A stretch of DNA of 64,000 nucleotides from JBBQZU01 sp041749535 (GTDB taxonomy: Bacteria > Bacteroidota > Bacteroidia > Flavobacteriales_D > Cryomorphaceae), in NCBI GenBank assembly GCA_041749535.1, contig JBGTBE010000050.1, forward strand, positions 1 through 64,000, written 5' to 3'. Numbering within the stretch: position 1 is the first letter of the stretch; every line of letters starts with the position of its first letter. The position numbers and the translations under genes were made by a program. A model generated the notes under the pieces. That model was not told where the DNA came from and did no database searches. It was given only the letters and a program-made list of their open reading frames with translations. Shown here piece after piece: positions 1 through 8,426 of this stretch.

Positions 1-17
1 ACAAGCGAAAGCTTCAT
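1..17 (-). CDS. Possible 5' end of a minus-strand gene cut by the window edge
   Basis: An ATG at 17-15 on the minus strand opens a frame reading MKLSL before the window ends. An AAGGA run lies a few bases upstream, a fair ribosome binding site. It would be the next gene after the GT39-type transferase, 108 bp downstream on the same strand. Many family 2 glycosyltransferases begin with similar residues, but five codons cannot identify a product. Confidence 0.3.
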
Positions 18-125
18 AGAGTTCCTTTTATGGCTTGCAAGGTAAGCAAGCATTGTGAATTAAGCGCTCACTCACGGCGATTGGATGTGCAACATCATAC
101 AAGTAAAATTGCAATAATCTTTTGG

Positions 126-1703
126 CTACTTGAGCTTCACCAGGTATAGGGTTTTATCGGTGCCACGGGTATGAAATTCAAGAAATTTGGTATATACCGA
201 TTCATCAAAAATGTCATCATACACAATGTAATACACATCGGGAAGCGGCTCATCCACAATGCGCAATATTTCAGCCCGGCTTCTGCTTATCATAAAGCTG
301 GTCCCATCATGACAATAACTTGGACTCAAAATATAGATTTCATCGCTCCCCACAATTTCAACAATCTGCTCTGCTGATTCTGCAAACATCCTGCCTTCCG
401 AATCCCTGTTGGGCAAGATCATCCAATCAAATCCAATCCTAAGCACCAAGAGAAAAACACCCAGAATAATCCAGCGGTTTTCAGGCAATACCAGGTAAAA
501 CCAGGTAAGCGCTGTGAGTGCCAATGAAACCAGCCCAATTTTTAATTCTGGCATTGAAATTCCCGAAATATCTGCGAAAAAATACGCGGCAACTGAAGCA
601 CATGCTGCAAGAACCATTGTGAATAGTACAATCCTTTCAAGCGTAAGCTTTACACCCGCATTGGCGTGATGCAGGGCAAAAATAAGCACACTGAGAAACA
701 GGGGTAAAAACATGAACAAATACCTTGGATGCACACCGGGGGATGTCCAGTACACTGCGATGTTAAATCCAAAAACCAACACAGCAAATCGCAAAAAATC
801 ATGTTTCCAGATGGCTTTCCACGTGCCCTTCCGAAAGAGGCAAACAACCAAAATCGTCCAAGGCGCAAAATGGTACATATTCTCTATTGGAAAAGTGAAA
901 ATAGAGATCACGGTGTCGAGCCAACCATACTCTGTGACAGTGCGCTTGCTGCTTTCGCTAAAGATGGTGCCAAATAACAGTTCAGGACTTTGGGGATTTA
1001 TTTGAAGGTATTGCCAATAATACAATCCCACAGGAACCAAAAAAAACATAACCCCAACAAAATGAGTCCAGTGAAATATTACTTTCCACTGCTTCAAATA
1101 AACAGCCCAGGCAATGATTGTAAAAAACTGAAATACCAGTGGGGGCAACCCTTTCATAAGGTATGCTACCGCAGCAAGGGTATAACTAATTGCAAAAAGC
1201 CCAAGGCTGGGTCCTTTGCGGCCTAGTTTATAAAACAGCATAAAATTGGCGAAAACCAATACAGAAAAAGCAATGTCGATAAGCCCGAGAAATGAATCAT
1301 AAAACAAGATCCTTCCTGAAGTCACAGTTGCAATAATGAGCAGGCAGGTGAATGGTTTACCCATTATGGGTTTTACGAAATACCAGATGGATAGACCGAA
1401 TGCCAATATTGCCAGCACCACAGGAAATCTAAGCGCAAAGGCTGAGTAACTGCCAAATGTTTTGAAAGAAAGGGCGATGATCCAGTTGTACAACGGCGGT
1501 TTGTTGTAGTAGAATTCACCGTTCAGGGTTGGGGCAATGTACTGATCGCTCAGCAACATTTCGAGGGCCACCAAGGCGCGGCGACTCTCGTCGGTATGTA
1601 CAAAAACATGGTGTATACCTAAATTGACAAGCAACGCAGGAAGCAGCAGCAATGCAAACAGCCAATACCAGAATTCAGGACGCCGGGTTAATTTTAAAAT
1701 CAT
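126..1703 (-). CDS. GT39/ArnT-like membrane glycosyltransferase
   Basis: Integral membrane glycosyltransferase of the GT-C fold (525 aa). It has about eleven hydrophobic segments, and the first periplasmic loop, after the first membrane helix, carries TDESRRALVALEM (residues 38-50). This acidic loop holds the catalytic Asp/Glu in ArnT and PMT-type enzymes, which move a sugar from a polyprenyl-phosphate donor to a lipid or protein acceptor outside the inner membrane. A short soluble tail (about 440-525) follows. The acceptor cannot be told from sequence. A further gene may begin just downstream at the window edge, so this could belong to a glycan locus that continues to the left. The family call is firm; the substrate is unknown. 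Confidence 0.85.
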   Translation of the reverse strand: MILKLTRRPEFWYWLFALLLLPALLVNLGIHHVFVHTDESRRALVALEMLLSDQYIAPTLNGEFYYNKPPLYNWIIALSFKTFGSYSAFALRFPVVLAILAFGLSIWYFVKPIMGKPFTCLLIIATVTSGRILFYDSFLGLIDIAFSVLVFANFMLFYKLGRKGPSLGLFAISYTLAAVAYLMKGLPPLVFQFFTIIAWAVYLKQWKVIFHWTHFVGVMFFLVPVGLYYWQYLQINPQSPELLFGTIFSESSKRTVTEYGWLDTVISIFTFPIENMYHFAPWTILVVCLFRKGTWKAIWKHDFLRFAVLVFGFNIAVYWTSPGVHPRYLFMFLPLFLSVLIFALHHANAGVKLTLERIVLFTMVLAACASVAAYFFADISGISMPELKIGLVSLALTALTWFYLVLPENRWIILGVFLLVLRIGFDWMILPNRDSEGRMFAESAEQIVEIVGSDEIYILSPSYCHDGTSFMISRSRAEILRIVDEPLPDVYYIVYDDIFDESVYTKFLEFHTRGTDKTLYLVKLK

Positions 1704-2066
1704 GCAACTTATGAAGGATCAAAGAAAGGGAAATGATTCTTTTCATTGAACAGAAATGATGCGGGGATGATTCAAGGCTCCTGCTGAGAGCACTCCGCTA
1801 CAAAACTTATGCTTTCATTTATCAGTTTCATATGGGTGCTTTGCGTGTCTTCATAAAGAACAATAGAATGCGCAATCAGACATTCAAGGGCATATTTCTA
1901 TTCCGCCTTCAATGATGAAATCTCACTCTTCAGAAAATCCTGATGTACATGAAAATAGATGTTTCATTTTAAAAGATTCTCTGTTGATTCTATCATTGGT
2001 AAATTTTCATCTGTGAGTACCAACGATTACAAAAACAATTACCTTCGGTACATGACCCTAATTCAG

Positions 2067-2129
2067 CAGACAGCAGACAGCAGACAGCAGACAGCAGACA
2101 GCAGACAGCAGACAGCAAACAGCAGACAG
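2067..2129. repeat. 7-bp tandem repeat, nine CAGACAG units
   Basis: Nine consecutive heptamers: seven perfect CAGACAG units, one CAAACAG variant (2116-2122) and a final perfect unit, with a partial CAG before them (2064-2066). Because 7 is not a multiple of 3, the array is not selected as protein. Such an array is prone to slipped-strand length change. It lies about 265 bp upstream of a secreted-protein gene. Confidence 0.95.
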
Positions 2130-2226
2130 CGGCTTCGGCTGCACTCAGCCATCGCTGCTATAGATGCGCTCAGCTAACCCTGCGCAGTCATTGGGGCTTG
2201 TTAATCTTCTACTTTGCATCAGCCGT

Positions 2227-2243
2227 CGCGGTGTTGCACCGCG
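2227..2243. repeat. GC-rich perfect hairpin
   Basis: CGCGGTG (2227-2233) and CACCGCG (2237-2243) form a 7-bp perfect stem with a 3-nt loop. No T-run follows directly, so it is not a standard intrinsic terminator. It may be part of a dispersed intergenic element; other copies would need a whole-genome search. Confidence 0.6.
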
Positions 2244-2392
2244 CCCTATACGCCCACAACAATTTTTTTACGAAATTTAGCCTGTCCTTATGTAAGACCC
2301 TGAAAGTAGGGCTGTAATGCAGGTAGCGTGAAGTAAGCGCAATCTCAAGTATAAATCCTTCCAAAGTGGAAGGTTCATCCAAATTTCATTTC

Positions 2393-3382
2393 ATGAAGTA
2401 TTTTTCCTTTTGCCCTTTGATATTGGCTGCAGTTTGCTTGCAAGTAAATTCAGCTTATGCTCAAAATTTGGTGCCCAATCCGAGCTTTGAGGAATATTTG
2501 TTCTGCCCACCTGGAATAGGTTATTTTGATGCTAATGTAGTCGGATGGGAACCATGGGCAGATTCTCCTGATTTCTTCCATGTATGCAGTAATGACATCG
2601 AAGGTTTTGCAGGCGTACCTGACAATGTTCTTGGCAACCAGCAACCTGTCAGCGGGCTTGGCTATGCTGGCATGTATACCTACTTCTGGAATCTCCAAAA
2701 TAGCCGAGAGTACATAGCAAACCAATTAACTATGCCCTTATCAATTGGTCAAAGTTATTATGTGATGTTTTATATTTCTCATAGTGACGGCGGTTTGCTT
2801 GCATCAAAGCGATGTGCAACAAATCGCTTCGGGCTTAAATTCTTTAAAGATCCAAGCTATTCATCGCTTGAAAGTGAATGGTTGGTTCCAACTAATAATG
2901 CGGACATAGAATATAATACGTTGCTTACTGATACATCCGATTGGACTTTGGTTGAAGGATGGTTTACAGCAAACGACAGCTATAATTGGATTGCACTGGG
3001 AAACTTCTATGAAGATTTTCTGACCGATACGATGCAATTCGGAGATCCAGGGGACTGCTTTGCATATTATTACCTAGATAACGTATGCGTCGGGTTATCG
3101 TCTGATGACTGTTCCTATTTACTCTTCAACCATGAAGCAAATAAAAAACAGTTCCAGCCTAAAATCTTCCCTAATCCTGCAATAGATTGGATTTCGATCG
3201 ATTCGGAGCGAGTAATGGTAAAGGTTTCAATATATAATGCCCTTGGTATGTCAATAAACTCTTCGTTAGTTGACGGAAATAGCATACGGTTAAATTCAAC
3301 ATCTTGGGCAAAAGGTATGTATTTCATAAAGATTGTTTGGTATGATGAAAGCAGTTCAACCTTTAAAATAATAAAACAATGA
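2393..3382 (+). CDS. Secreted protein with T9SS type A sorting domain
   Basis: A 329-aa exported protein. The ATG at 2393 is preferred over an upstream GTG because it directly opens a signal peptide (MKYFSFCPLI..., ending near AYAQ). The mature N-terminus (NLVPNPSFEEY...) is of a kind common in secreted Bacteroidota proteins with a jelly-roll-like domain. The last ~80 residues (KIFPNPAIDW ... GMYFIKIVW) match the T9SS type A C-terminal signal, so the protein should cross the outer membrane and be attached or released by the sortase PorU. Its stop overlaps the start of the next gene (ATGA, 3379-3382), implying translational coupling. The ligand or substrate is unknown. Confidence 0.8.
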   Translation: MKYFSFCPLILAAVCLQVNSAYAQNLVPNPSFEEYLFCPPGIGYFDANVVGWEPWADSPDFFHVCSNDIEGFAGVPDNVLGNQQPVSGLGYAGMYTYFWNLQNSREYIANQLTMPLSIGQSYYVMFYISHSDGGLLASKRCATNRFGLKFFKDPSYSSLESEWLVPTNNADIEYNTLLTDTSDWTLVEGWFTANDSYNWIALGNFYEDFLTDTMQFGDPGDCFAYYYLDNVCVGLSSDDCSYLLFNHEANKKQFQPKIFPNPAIDWISIDSERVMVKVSIYNALGMSINSSLVDGNSIRLNSTSWAKGMYFIKIVWYDESSSTFKIIKQ

Positions 3383-5706
3383 AAAATCATATCTTCTTAG
3401 TTGTCGCTCTGATTCTATTAATCGGTGTTGAGAGCAAAATTTCGGCGCAAGTGACAATAGAAAGCAATGTACCAGCTGCAAACGCATATCTCGGCTGGAA
3501 TGCAGGAGGAGCAAATGGAAACCTCGACTTCCGAACCAACAACGTGCGGCGAATGCGCATAATGCTCGGGCAAACACTTAACATCAACGGTGGAACCATT
3601 TCTATTGGCGGCAATGCCGCTTTTGGCAATATTGGTGCTACTACCAATGCACTTGCCAAAATTCATATCTATAGCATTGGTGGGGCTTCAAATACCACCG
3701 GCTACAGAGAATGGATGAATGCTGGACAACTTTTCAGTATTGACAGGGCTGATATGTTTGTAGGAGCAGTAAAACTTCCATCAAATGGAGAACACTGTGC
3801 TATCATCAATTTCACAAGGGGTGACGATCAACCTTCCGGCACCCTTAGATTTATTACCACCGACGGTGATGGTTCCGGTCAGGGTCGTTTTTCGCAGGAT
3901 GGCCTTGAAGTGGCCCGTATGACGGATGTAGGCTTCACCGGTATTGGCGTGTGCTGGGAAACTGCCAGCAAACCATTAAGGACTCTGGATGTGCTGGGAA
4001 AAGATGACTTTCCTCAATTTAGAATCACAAAAACACAGGCAAGCCAACAAGGCAACGGCGTTTTTGCTGATTTTCAGGCACATTCTGATGGAAACTTGTT
4101 CATAAAACCACTTGATTTTGATAATTTTCGGACTACGGTAATTGGGGCTTTGCCTGGTGACATTACCAATCCGGTACTAACTGTACCGTATATGGCGCTG
4201 GATGTAGTTGGTGAAACCAGGATCAGACAAATCGAGACCGAAGAAGCTCCTGATTGTATTATCTTAGGTAAGAAAGCAGCGAGTAATGTCAATGAAGATA
4301 TGGTTTTGAAACGAATGGATTTTCCTCTTGATCAGAATCTCTTTCTCAACGGAAATGGAAGCTTTTCTGAAGCTGCGGATAAAGATTGGGAGTATAATAG
4401 TAACCATGTGTGGACAGGTCATGGCACAAATGGGTTTCCTAGTGGTAAGGTGGGAGTTGGTTTGAATCCGGTAGGTGGTTTGCTTGGGAAATTTCTTGTC
4501 AAGGCTGATGGAGCTGATACTGAGAACGGAGTATTGCGTGGAATTAATTGTGAGGTAAGTGGAACAAGTGAGCTCTCGAATATCGCCGAAGGATTCTATT
4601 TGACAGTTGGTGGTGGTAACCAGTTAAACAGAGGGTTGGTTACCTTAATTTCCTCTTCTTCCGGCCAAAATATAGGTCATGGGATGACGATATCTGGTGC
4701 AACATCTCAATCAAGTGGTTTTACTGCAATTGTATCTGGCGGCTCTTTGGCCAATTCGGCTGGAAGATTCGTATCAACAGGCAGTTCCGCTACCAATATC
4801 GGAATGTTTGCTGAAGCAACGGGTGGAACTAACAATTATGGAGCCTATGCTGGCGCCCCTACTACTACAGGTAGTGCCGCTGCATATATCAACGGCAATG
4901 CAACAATAACCGGAAGCTTCATTCCCGGCAGCGATATCAATTTAAAAACTGAAATCCAACCCATTAATGAAGCAAGTTCACTCCTGTTTAGTTTGCAACC
5001 AAAGTCGTATTTCTTTTCAAGCGATGTACCCAACCTGAATCTTTCTGACAGAATGCAGTTTGGCCTGATTGCGCAGGAAGTAGAAGAAGTAATGCCCTGG
5101 CTGGTGCACGATTTGGTACGTCCGGCCTCATACGATTCCATCGGCAATATGACAGTGGAACCCTTTCATTACAAAGGTGTAAGTTATCTCGATTTTATAG
5201 CATTATTAATCGCAGGCTTTCAAGAGCAAAGCGGCATCGTCGCAGGGCAGGCAGGTATTATCGAAAATCAATCCACACAACTCGAAGCACAGGCTGCAAC
5301 TATTGCTGAGTTGGAGTCAAAAGTTGAATCTATGGAACTGAAAATGCAATCCATGTACACCATCATGCAGTCCGTGCAGACTAAAACCAACAACTGCTGC
5401 AATGACGGTACCACCGGTTCTCTGCCAGCCCCTACCGGCACAACCGAAGGAGTGAAGCTTATGCAGAATGTGCCAAATCCATTTGACACAACCACCCGCA
5501 TAGACTTTATACTCCCTGCCGATGCAAATGTAGTGCTCGAGCTCAGCGATGTGAATGGCCGCCCACTGCGCAGGCTTATAGACGGGCAAATGAATGCCGG
5601 ACAGCAGAGCATTGTGCTCGACGGCAGCTCACTTGCAAGTGGAATGTACTACTATACTGTGTATGCCAATGGAGAGCTGATCACAAAGAAGATGGTGAAA
5701 AAGTGA
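3379..5706 (+). CDS. T9SS surface protein with S74 tail-fibre chaperone domain
   Basis: A 775-aa exported protein. It has a signal peptide, a long Gly/Asn-rich beta-strand region (about 25-510) like the shaft of trimeric fibres, a Peptidase_S74 intramolecular chaperone (about 515-605; SDINLK near 518, then FGLIAQEVEEVMP), a coiled coil (about 620-670) and a T9SS type A sorting domain from about 695 (NVPNPFDTTTRIDF ... ASGMYYYTV) to the end. In phage endosialidases the S74 domain helps a homotrimer fold and then cuts itself off at the Ser of the SD...K motif; both Ser and Lys are present here. The gene is coupled to the preceding cargo gene and ends at a strong terminator. It is probably a trimeric surface fibre; ligand unknown. 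Confidence 0.85.
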   Translation: MKNHIFLVVALILLIGVESKISAQVTIESNVPAANAYLGWNAGGANGNLDFRTNNVRRMRIMLGQTLNINGGTISIGGNAAFGNIGATTNALAKIHIYSIGGASNTTGYREWMNAGQLFSIDRADMFVGAVKLPSNGEHCAIINFTRGDDQPSGTLRFITTDGDGSGQGRFSQDGLEVARMTDVGFTGIGVCWETASKPLRTLDVLGKDDFPQFRITKTQASQQGNGVFADFQAHSDGNLFIKPLDFDNFRTTVIGALPGDITNPVLTVPYMALDVVGETRIRQIETEEAPDCIILGKKAASNVNEDMVLKRMDFPLDQNLFLNGNGSFSEAADKDWEYNSNHVWTGHGTNGFPSGKVGVGLNPVGGLLGKFLVKADGADTENGVLRGINCEVSGTSELSNIAEGFYLTVGGGNQLNRGLVTLISSSSGQNIGHGMTISGATSQSSGFTAIVSGGSLANSAGRFVSTGSSATNIGMFAEATGGTNNYGAYAGAPTTTGSAAAYINGNATITGSFIPGSDINLKTEIQPINEASSLLFSLQPKSYFFSSDVPNLNLSDRMQFGLIAQEVEEVMPWLVHDLVRPASYDSIGNMTVEPFHYKGVSYLDFIALLIAGFQEQSGIVAGQAGIIENQSTQLEAQAATIAELESKVESMELKMQSMYTIMQSVQTKTNNCCNDGTTGSLPAPTGTTEGVKLMQNVPNPFDTTTRIDFILPADANVVLELSDVNGRPLRRLIDGQMNAGQQSIVLDGSSLASGMYYYTVYANGELITKKMVKK

Positions 5707-5744
5707 GTTCCTGATTTTTGGTGATTGTACCAGATATAAATAAC

Positions 5745-5779
5745 AACCGCCGGGAAGGATTTTCCGGCGGTTCTTTTTT
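5745..5779 (+). terminator. Intrinsic terminator after the S74/T9SS gene
   Basis: Stem AACCGCCGG (5745-5753) with CCGGCGGTT (5764-5772), extendable inward, followed by CTTTTTT. It lies 39 bp after the stop at 5706 and ends the two-gene secreted-protein operon. Confidence 0.9.
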
Positions 5780-5797
5780 GAATGAAAGACATTTAAA

Positions 5798-6331
5798 TCA
5801 TATGGCTCCCAAAATCTCCTCACCCAGCGGGTCGGCACCCGACCTGAATCTCCTTATCAATTGACCATTCTCGTCAATCAGAAATTTCTCAAAGTTCCAT
5901 TTTATATCTCCCTTAAAGTCTTTGTTATCTGCAGTGGTAAGCCATTTAAAAAGTGCATCCATATCCTCACCTTTCACAGAAACCTTGGCCGCCATAGGGA
6001 AAGACACTCCATAATTCTTCTGGCAAAACTCAGCGATCTGTGCATTGCTCCCGGGCTCTTGTCCACCAAAATTATTGGCAGGGAATCCCACAATTACGAG
6101 CTTGTCCTGGTACTCCCTGGAAAGCTCTTCAAGCTGGGCATATTGTTTGGTATATCCACACTCCGACGCCGTATTCACAATGAGAATTTTCTTTCCCTTA
6201 AAAGCACTGAAATCTATGGTACCGCCATCCAGGGCTTCCACTTTGTAGTCATATATATTCTGGGCCATGGTTGTGGGAATTTGATTGGTGGGAAATAAGA
6301 TGAAGAGGTAGAGTAAAGCGAACATTTTCAT
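5798..6331 (-). CDS. Glutathione peroxidase family protein, exported
   Basis: Thiol peroxidase of the GPx family (177 aa) that reduces hydrogen or lipid peroxides, usually with thioredoxin as donor in bacteria. The catalytic site is complete: Cys58 (NTASECGYT), Gln91 (NNFGGQEPG), Trp145 and Asn146 (KWNFEKF). It uses cysteine, not selenocysteine. The first ~23 residues form a hydrophobic leader, so it probably acts in the periplasm or as a membrane-anchored enzyme. It is transcribed toward the end of the preceding operon. Confidence 0.92.
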   Translation of the reverse strand: MKMFALLYLFILFPTNQIPTTMAQNIYDYKVEALDGGTIDFSAFKGKKILIVNTASECGYTKQYAQLEELSREYQDKLVIVGFPANNFGGQEPGSNAQIAEFCQKNYGVSFPMAAKVSVKGEDMDALFKWLTTADNKDFKGDIKWNFEKFLIDENGQLIRRFRSGADPLGEEILGAI

Positions 6332-6429
6332 AAGGTTAAGATTGATGTATTAAACCCTGTGTGTGAATAATTGTTCTTAGGAAGTGTGAATTTCGGAAAT
6401 TTAATGCCATAACTTGTACAAAAAATACC

Positions 6430-6888
6430 ATGAACCGGACATTTCGTAAAATGGGTGATCACTCAAAAGTAGAGTTAGGTATATACTCCAAGGAGATGGT
6501 TGTAAAAAATCCAGGAATTAAAATCTATGTCGGCAGTGACAGTCAGAACTACGCGAGAAAAACGCTTTACGCTACCACAGTAGTGTTCAGGTTTGAAAAC
6601 AATGGTGCACATGTAATTTACCACAGAGAATCTACACCCCTTGTTACCGATATGTGGACCCGCCTGTGGGGTGAGCTGCAGCGCAGCATTGATGTAGCCG
6701 GTTATTTAAAGTTCGAGTGTGAGATTCCTATTGAGCAAATAGACCTTGACTTGAACGCTGACCCTGAGTTTCCTTCAAACAAAGTGTTTCAGGCGGCAGT
6801 AGGATACGCTCAGAGTATGGGATACAACGCCAAGACAAAACCGGACTTATTGCTGGCTACCTGGGCGGCAAATATTCTGGTCAATTAA
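6430..6888 (+). CDS. YkuK-like (DUF458) RNase H-fold protein
   Basis: A 152-aa soluble protein resembling the YkuK/DUF458 family, predicted to have an RNase H-like fold. The pattern IYVGSDSQNY (about 31-40) resembles the first catalytic strand of RNase H folds, with Asp after the Gly-Ser turn; LDLNADPEFPSNK (about 108-120) may supply further acids, and a conserved-looking PDLLLATWAAN motif ends the protein. No biochemical role is established for the family to my knowledge. It stands alone between genes on the other strand. Confidence 0.75.
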   Translation: MNRTFRKMGDHSKVELGIYSKEMVVKNPGIKIYVGSDSQNYARKTLYATTVVFRFENNGAHVIYHRESTPLVTDMWTRLWGELQRSIDVAGYLKFECEIPIEQIDLDLNADPEFPSNKVFQAAVGYAQSMGYNAKTKPDLLLATWAANILVN

Positions 6889-6903
6889 ATTCTAAATCCC
6901 GAT

Positions 6904-7266
6904 TTAGCTGAAGTCTTCTTTGCGGTTTGAAGCTCCGTAAAATGCAGAGTTCAAAACCGTCATCAGTACACTGAAGAGCAGCGCCCACCAGAAATTATCA
7001 ACCCTGAAACCGTCCAGCATCTCTCCTGCAAGCCATACAATAAATGCATTGATCACCAGCAAAAACAGTCCAAGCGTTACAATTGTAACCGGAATAGTGA
7101 GAATAATCAAGATGGGTTTCAAGAGCACATTGAGCAATCCGAGCACAATGGCGGCTACAATGGCCGACCAGAATTCATCTACACCTATGCCGGGCAAGGC
7201 CCAGGCAAGCCCATAGATGATAAGGGCGTTGATGAGAAGTCTAACAAAAAGATTAGGTCTGTTCAT
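6904..7266 (-). CDS. Small four-helix membrane protein, phage holin family 4-like
   Basis: A 120-aa membrane protein with four predicted helices and the pattern GLLNVLLKPILIILTIPVTIVTLGLF typical of the Phage_holin_4_2 / YvlD superfamily (motif at about 44-69). Despite the family name these are widespread chromosomal proteins of unknown function, some linked to envelope stress. There is no lysis gene nearby, so a phage origin is not supported. Confidence 0.8.
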   Translation of the reverse strand: MNRPNLFVRLLINALIIYGLAWALPGIGVDEFWSAIVAAIVLGLLNVLLKPILIILTIPVTIVTLGLFLLVINAFIVWLAGEMLDGFRVDNFWWALLFSVLMTVLNSAFYGASNRKEDFS

Positions 7267-7354
7267 AGGTGTGAAAGTAGGAATTTCCCCGATATGAGCG
7301 CCTCAGGGTAAGAATCAATAGAACATCATTTTCTACAAGCGATGACTAAAGTCC

Positions 7355-7380
7355 AAAAAAAAAGTGGCGCAAAGGCCACT
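7355..7380 (-). terminator. Intrinsic terminator of the sigma-factor operon
   Basis: Read on the minus strand: AGTGGC (7380-7375), a 6-nt loop, GCCACT (7368-7363), then a T-run (7363-7355). It lies 23 bp after the stop of the small gene at 7403-7597 and supports that gene being a real last member of the sigma operon. Confidence 0.8.
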
Positions 7381-7402
7381 CTTAATACTTCACTCCGAAT
7401 GT

Positions 7403-7597
7403 TTAATTCAGTATCACATCAAAAGCACCGCTGCTTTTCATTGTGCAAATTTGAAGGGACTGAGAATAATCAGTGATGCGCTTCAATACATTGGCTTTAG
7501 GTGTGAACCGAAGGTGATTAACATCCTGCAGGGTCGAAGCAGGAGTTAAGTTTTCACCGGATGATAAATGATAACGGGTAGAATTTTGCATAGGCAT
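7403..7597 (-). CDS. Small conserved-looking protein downstream of the ECF sigma gene
   Basis: A 64-aa protein without signal peptide or membrane segment. Its end (LKRITDYSQSLQI ... AFDVILN) is reminiscent, from memory, of short Bacteroidota proteins ending in an ILxYSKSL...LILN-like pattern. It follows the sigma gene by 56 bp on the same strand and is closed by a terminator 23 bp later. It could start at M1 or M3. Function unknown; a sigma-related regulator is only a guess from position. Confidence 0.6.
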   Translation of the reverse strand: MPMQNSTRYHLSSGENLTPASTLQDVNHLRFTPKANVLKRITDYSQSLQICTMKSSGAFDVILN

Positions 7598-7653
7598 CTG
7601 TCGTGTTTTTACTCAAAACGCTGCTGATGCCAGAATATTACATTCCGCTGTTT

Positions 7654-8238
7654 TTATTTGGATAAGGTAATGTCGTGTTTCTCCATCATCTTGCGCATAT
7701 TGATCAGCGCATAGCGCATCCTGCCCAATGAGGTGTTGATGCTTACATTGCACTGATCTGCAATTTCTTTAAAGCTCAAGCCCAGGTAGTGCCGCATCAT
7801 TACCACTTCTTTCTGCTCTTGTGGTAACTGCTCAATAAGCTTGCGCACATCATGATGAATTACATTCTCTATCCATTTCTCCTCAACATTCAGCTCATCT
7901 TGCGCAATGGTTCCAAATACATCGTACTGATCATCGCTTCTCAGGAGTGGCATTTTCTTGTTTCTCCTAAAGTGATCTATGGTAAGATTGTGGGCAATGC
8001 GGAGCACCCAGGGCAAAAACTTACCCTCTTCATTGTACTTGCCCTGTTTAAGGGTGCGTATCACCTTTACGAAAGTTTCCTGAAAAATATCATCGGCAAC
8101 CTCATTATCGCGCACCATGAGCACAATTTGGGTATAAATACGCTCTTGATGCCGCTTGAGCAATACTTCAAAAGATGATTCGTTTCCATTAAGGTAACCT
8201 ATCACCAACTCCTGATCGGAGGCCATTTTAGACTGCAT
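7654..8238 (-). CDS. ECF-type RNA polymerase sigma factor
   Basis: A 194-aa sigma-70 family protein. Region 2 covers about 10-90 (DDIFQETFVKVIRTL; LPWVLRIAHNLTIDHFRR) and region 4 about 135-190 (LPQEQKEVVMMRHYLGLSFKEIADQCNVSINTSLGRMRYAL, a full helix-turn-helix). The start at 8238 is supported by an AAAGGAG site 5-12 bases upstream, a good ribosome binding site in a phylum that often lacks one. No anti-sigma gene adjoins; a 64-aa protein follows instead. It is divergent from uvrA. The regulon is unknown. Confidence 0.93.
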   Translation of the reverse strand: MQSKMASDQELVIGYLNGNESSFEVLLKRHQERIYTQIVLMVRDNEVADDIFQETFVKVIRTLKQGKYNEEGKFLPWVLRIAHNLTIDHFRRNKKMPLLRSDDQYDVFGTIAQDELNVEEKWIENVIHHDVRKLIEQLPQEQKEVVMMRHYLGLSFKEIADQCNVSINTSLGRMRYALINMRKMMEKHDITLSK

Positions 8239-8316
8239 AATTCTCCTTTATTAAGGGTGAGACATAGTAAGGAGTAGACTTATGCTATAGGCGGTGTGGT
8301 TTTAGATTTAATAAAA

Positions 8317-8340
8317 ATGTTCGCATTAAAACACGAACAT
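8317..8340. promoter_or_regulatory. Inverted repeat between sigma gene and uvrA, candidate operator
   Basis: Perfect 7-bp arms ATGTTCG (8317-8323) and CGAACAT (8334-8340) with a 10-bp spacer, 86 bp upstream of uvrA and 79 bp upstream of the divergent sigma gene. Size and symmetry suit a dimeric repressor. A damage-responsive (LexA-like) role is inferred only from the uvrA neighbour. Confidence 0.5.
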
Positions 8341-8426
8341 CACAGCACTAAGGTATGTTAATTTATATCTACACGCAAATATTAACTTCATTTGTGTTCA
8401 AAAAAAATTTCTTCACTTAGATTCTT

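Larger units (their letters stand above)
1704..2392. other. Long spacer with a tandem repeat and small hairpins
   Basis: No convincing coding frame is present. The spacer holds a 7-bp tandem repeat (2067-2129), a GC-rich perfect hairpin (2227-2243) and a small inverted repeat just before the next gene (CCTTCC at 2357-2362 and GGAAGG at 2368-2373). A 72-codon frame over 1959-2177 exists only because 7-bp units cycle through all frames without making a stop. The spacer is unusually long for this gene-dense window. Confidence 0.6.

Noticed and set aside
2064..2130. CRISPR-like repeat array
   Set aside because: Units are 7 bp with no spacers and no cas genes nearby; this is a simple tandem repeat.
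1959..2177. 72-codon open frame over the tandem repeat
   Set aside because: A 7-bp repeat cycles frames without stops; the translation is low-complexity and no start signal is present.
3379..5706. Prophage tail-fibre genes (S74 domains)
   Set aside because: Both S74 proteins have Sec signal peptides and T9SS sorting domains and stand among bacterial envelope genes.
6904..7266. Prophage signal from a holin-family name
   Set aside because: This holin-like family is a widespread chromosomal membrane protein; no endolysin, capsid or integrase gene is near.
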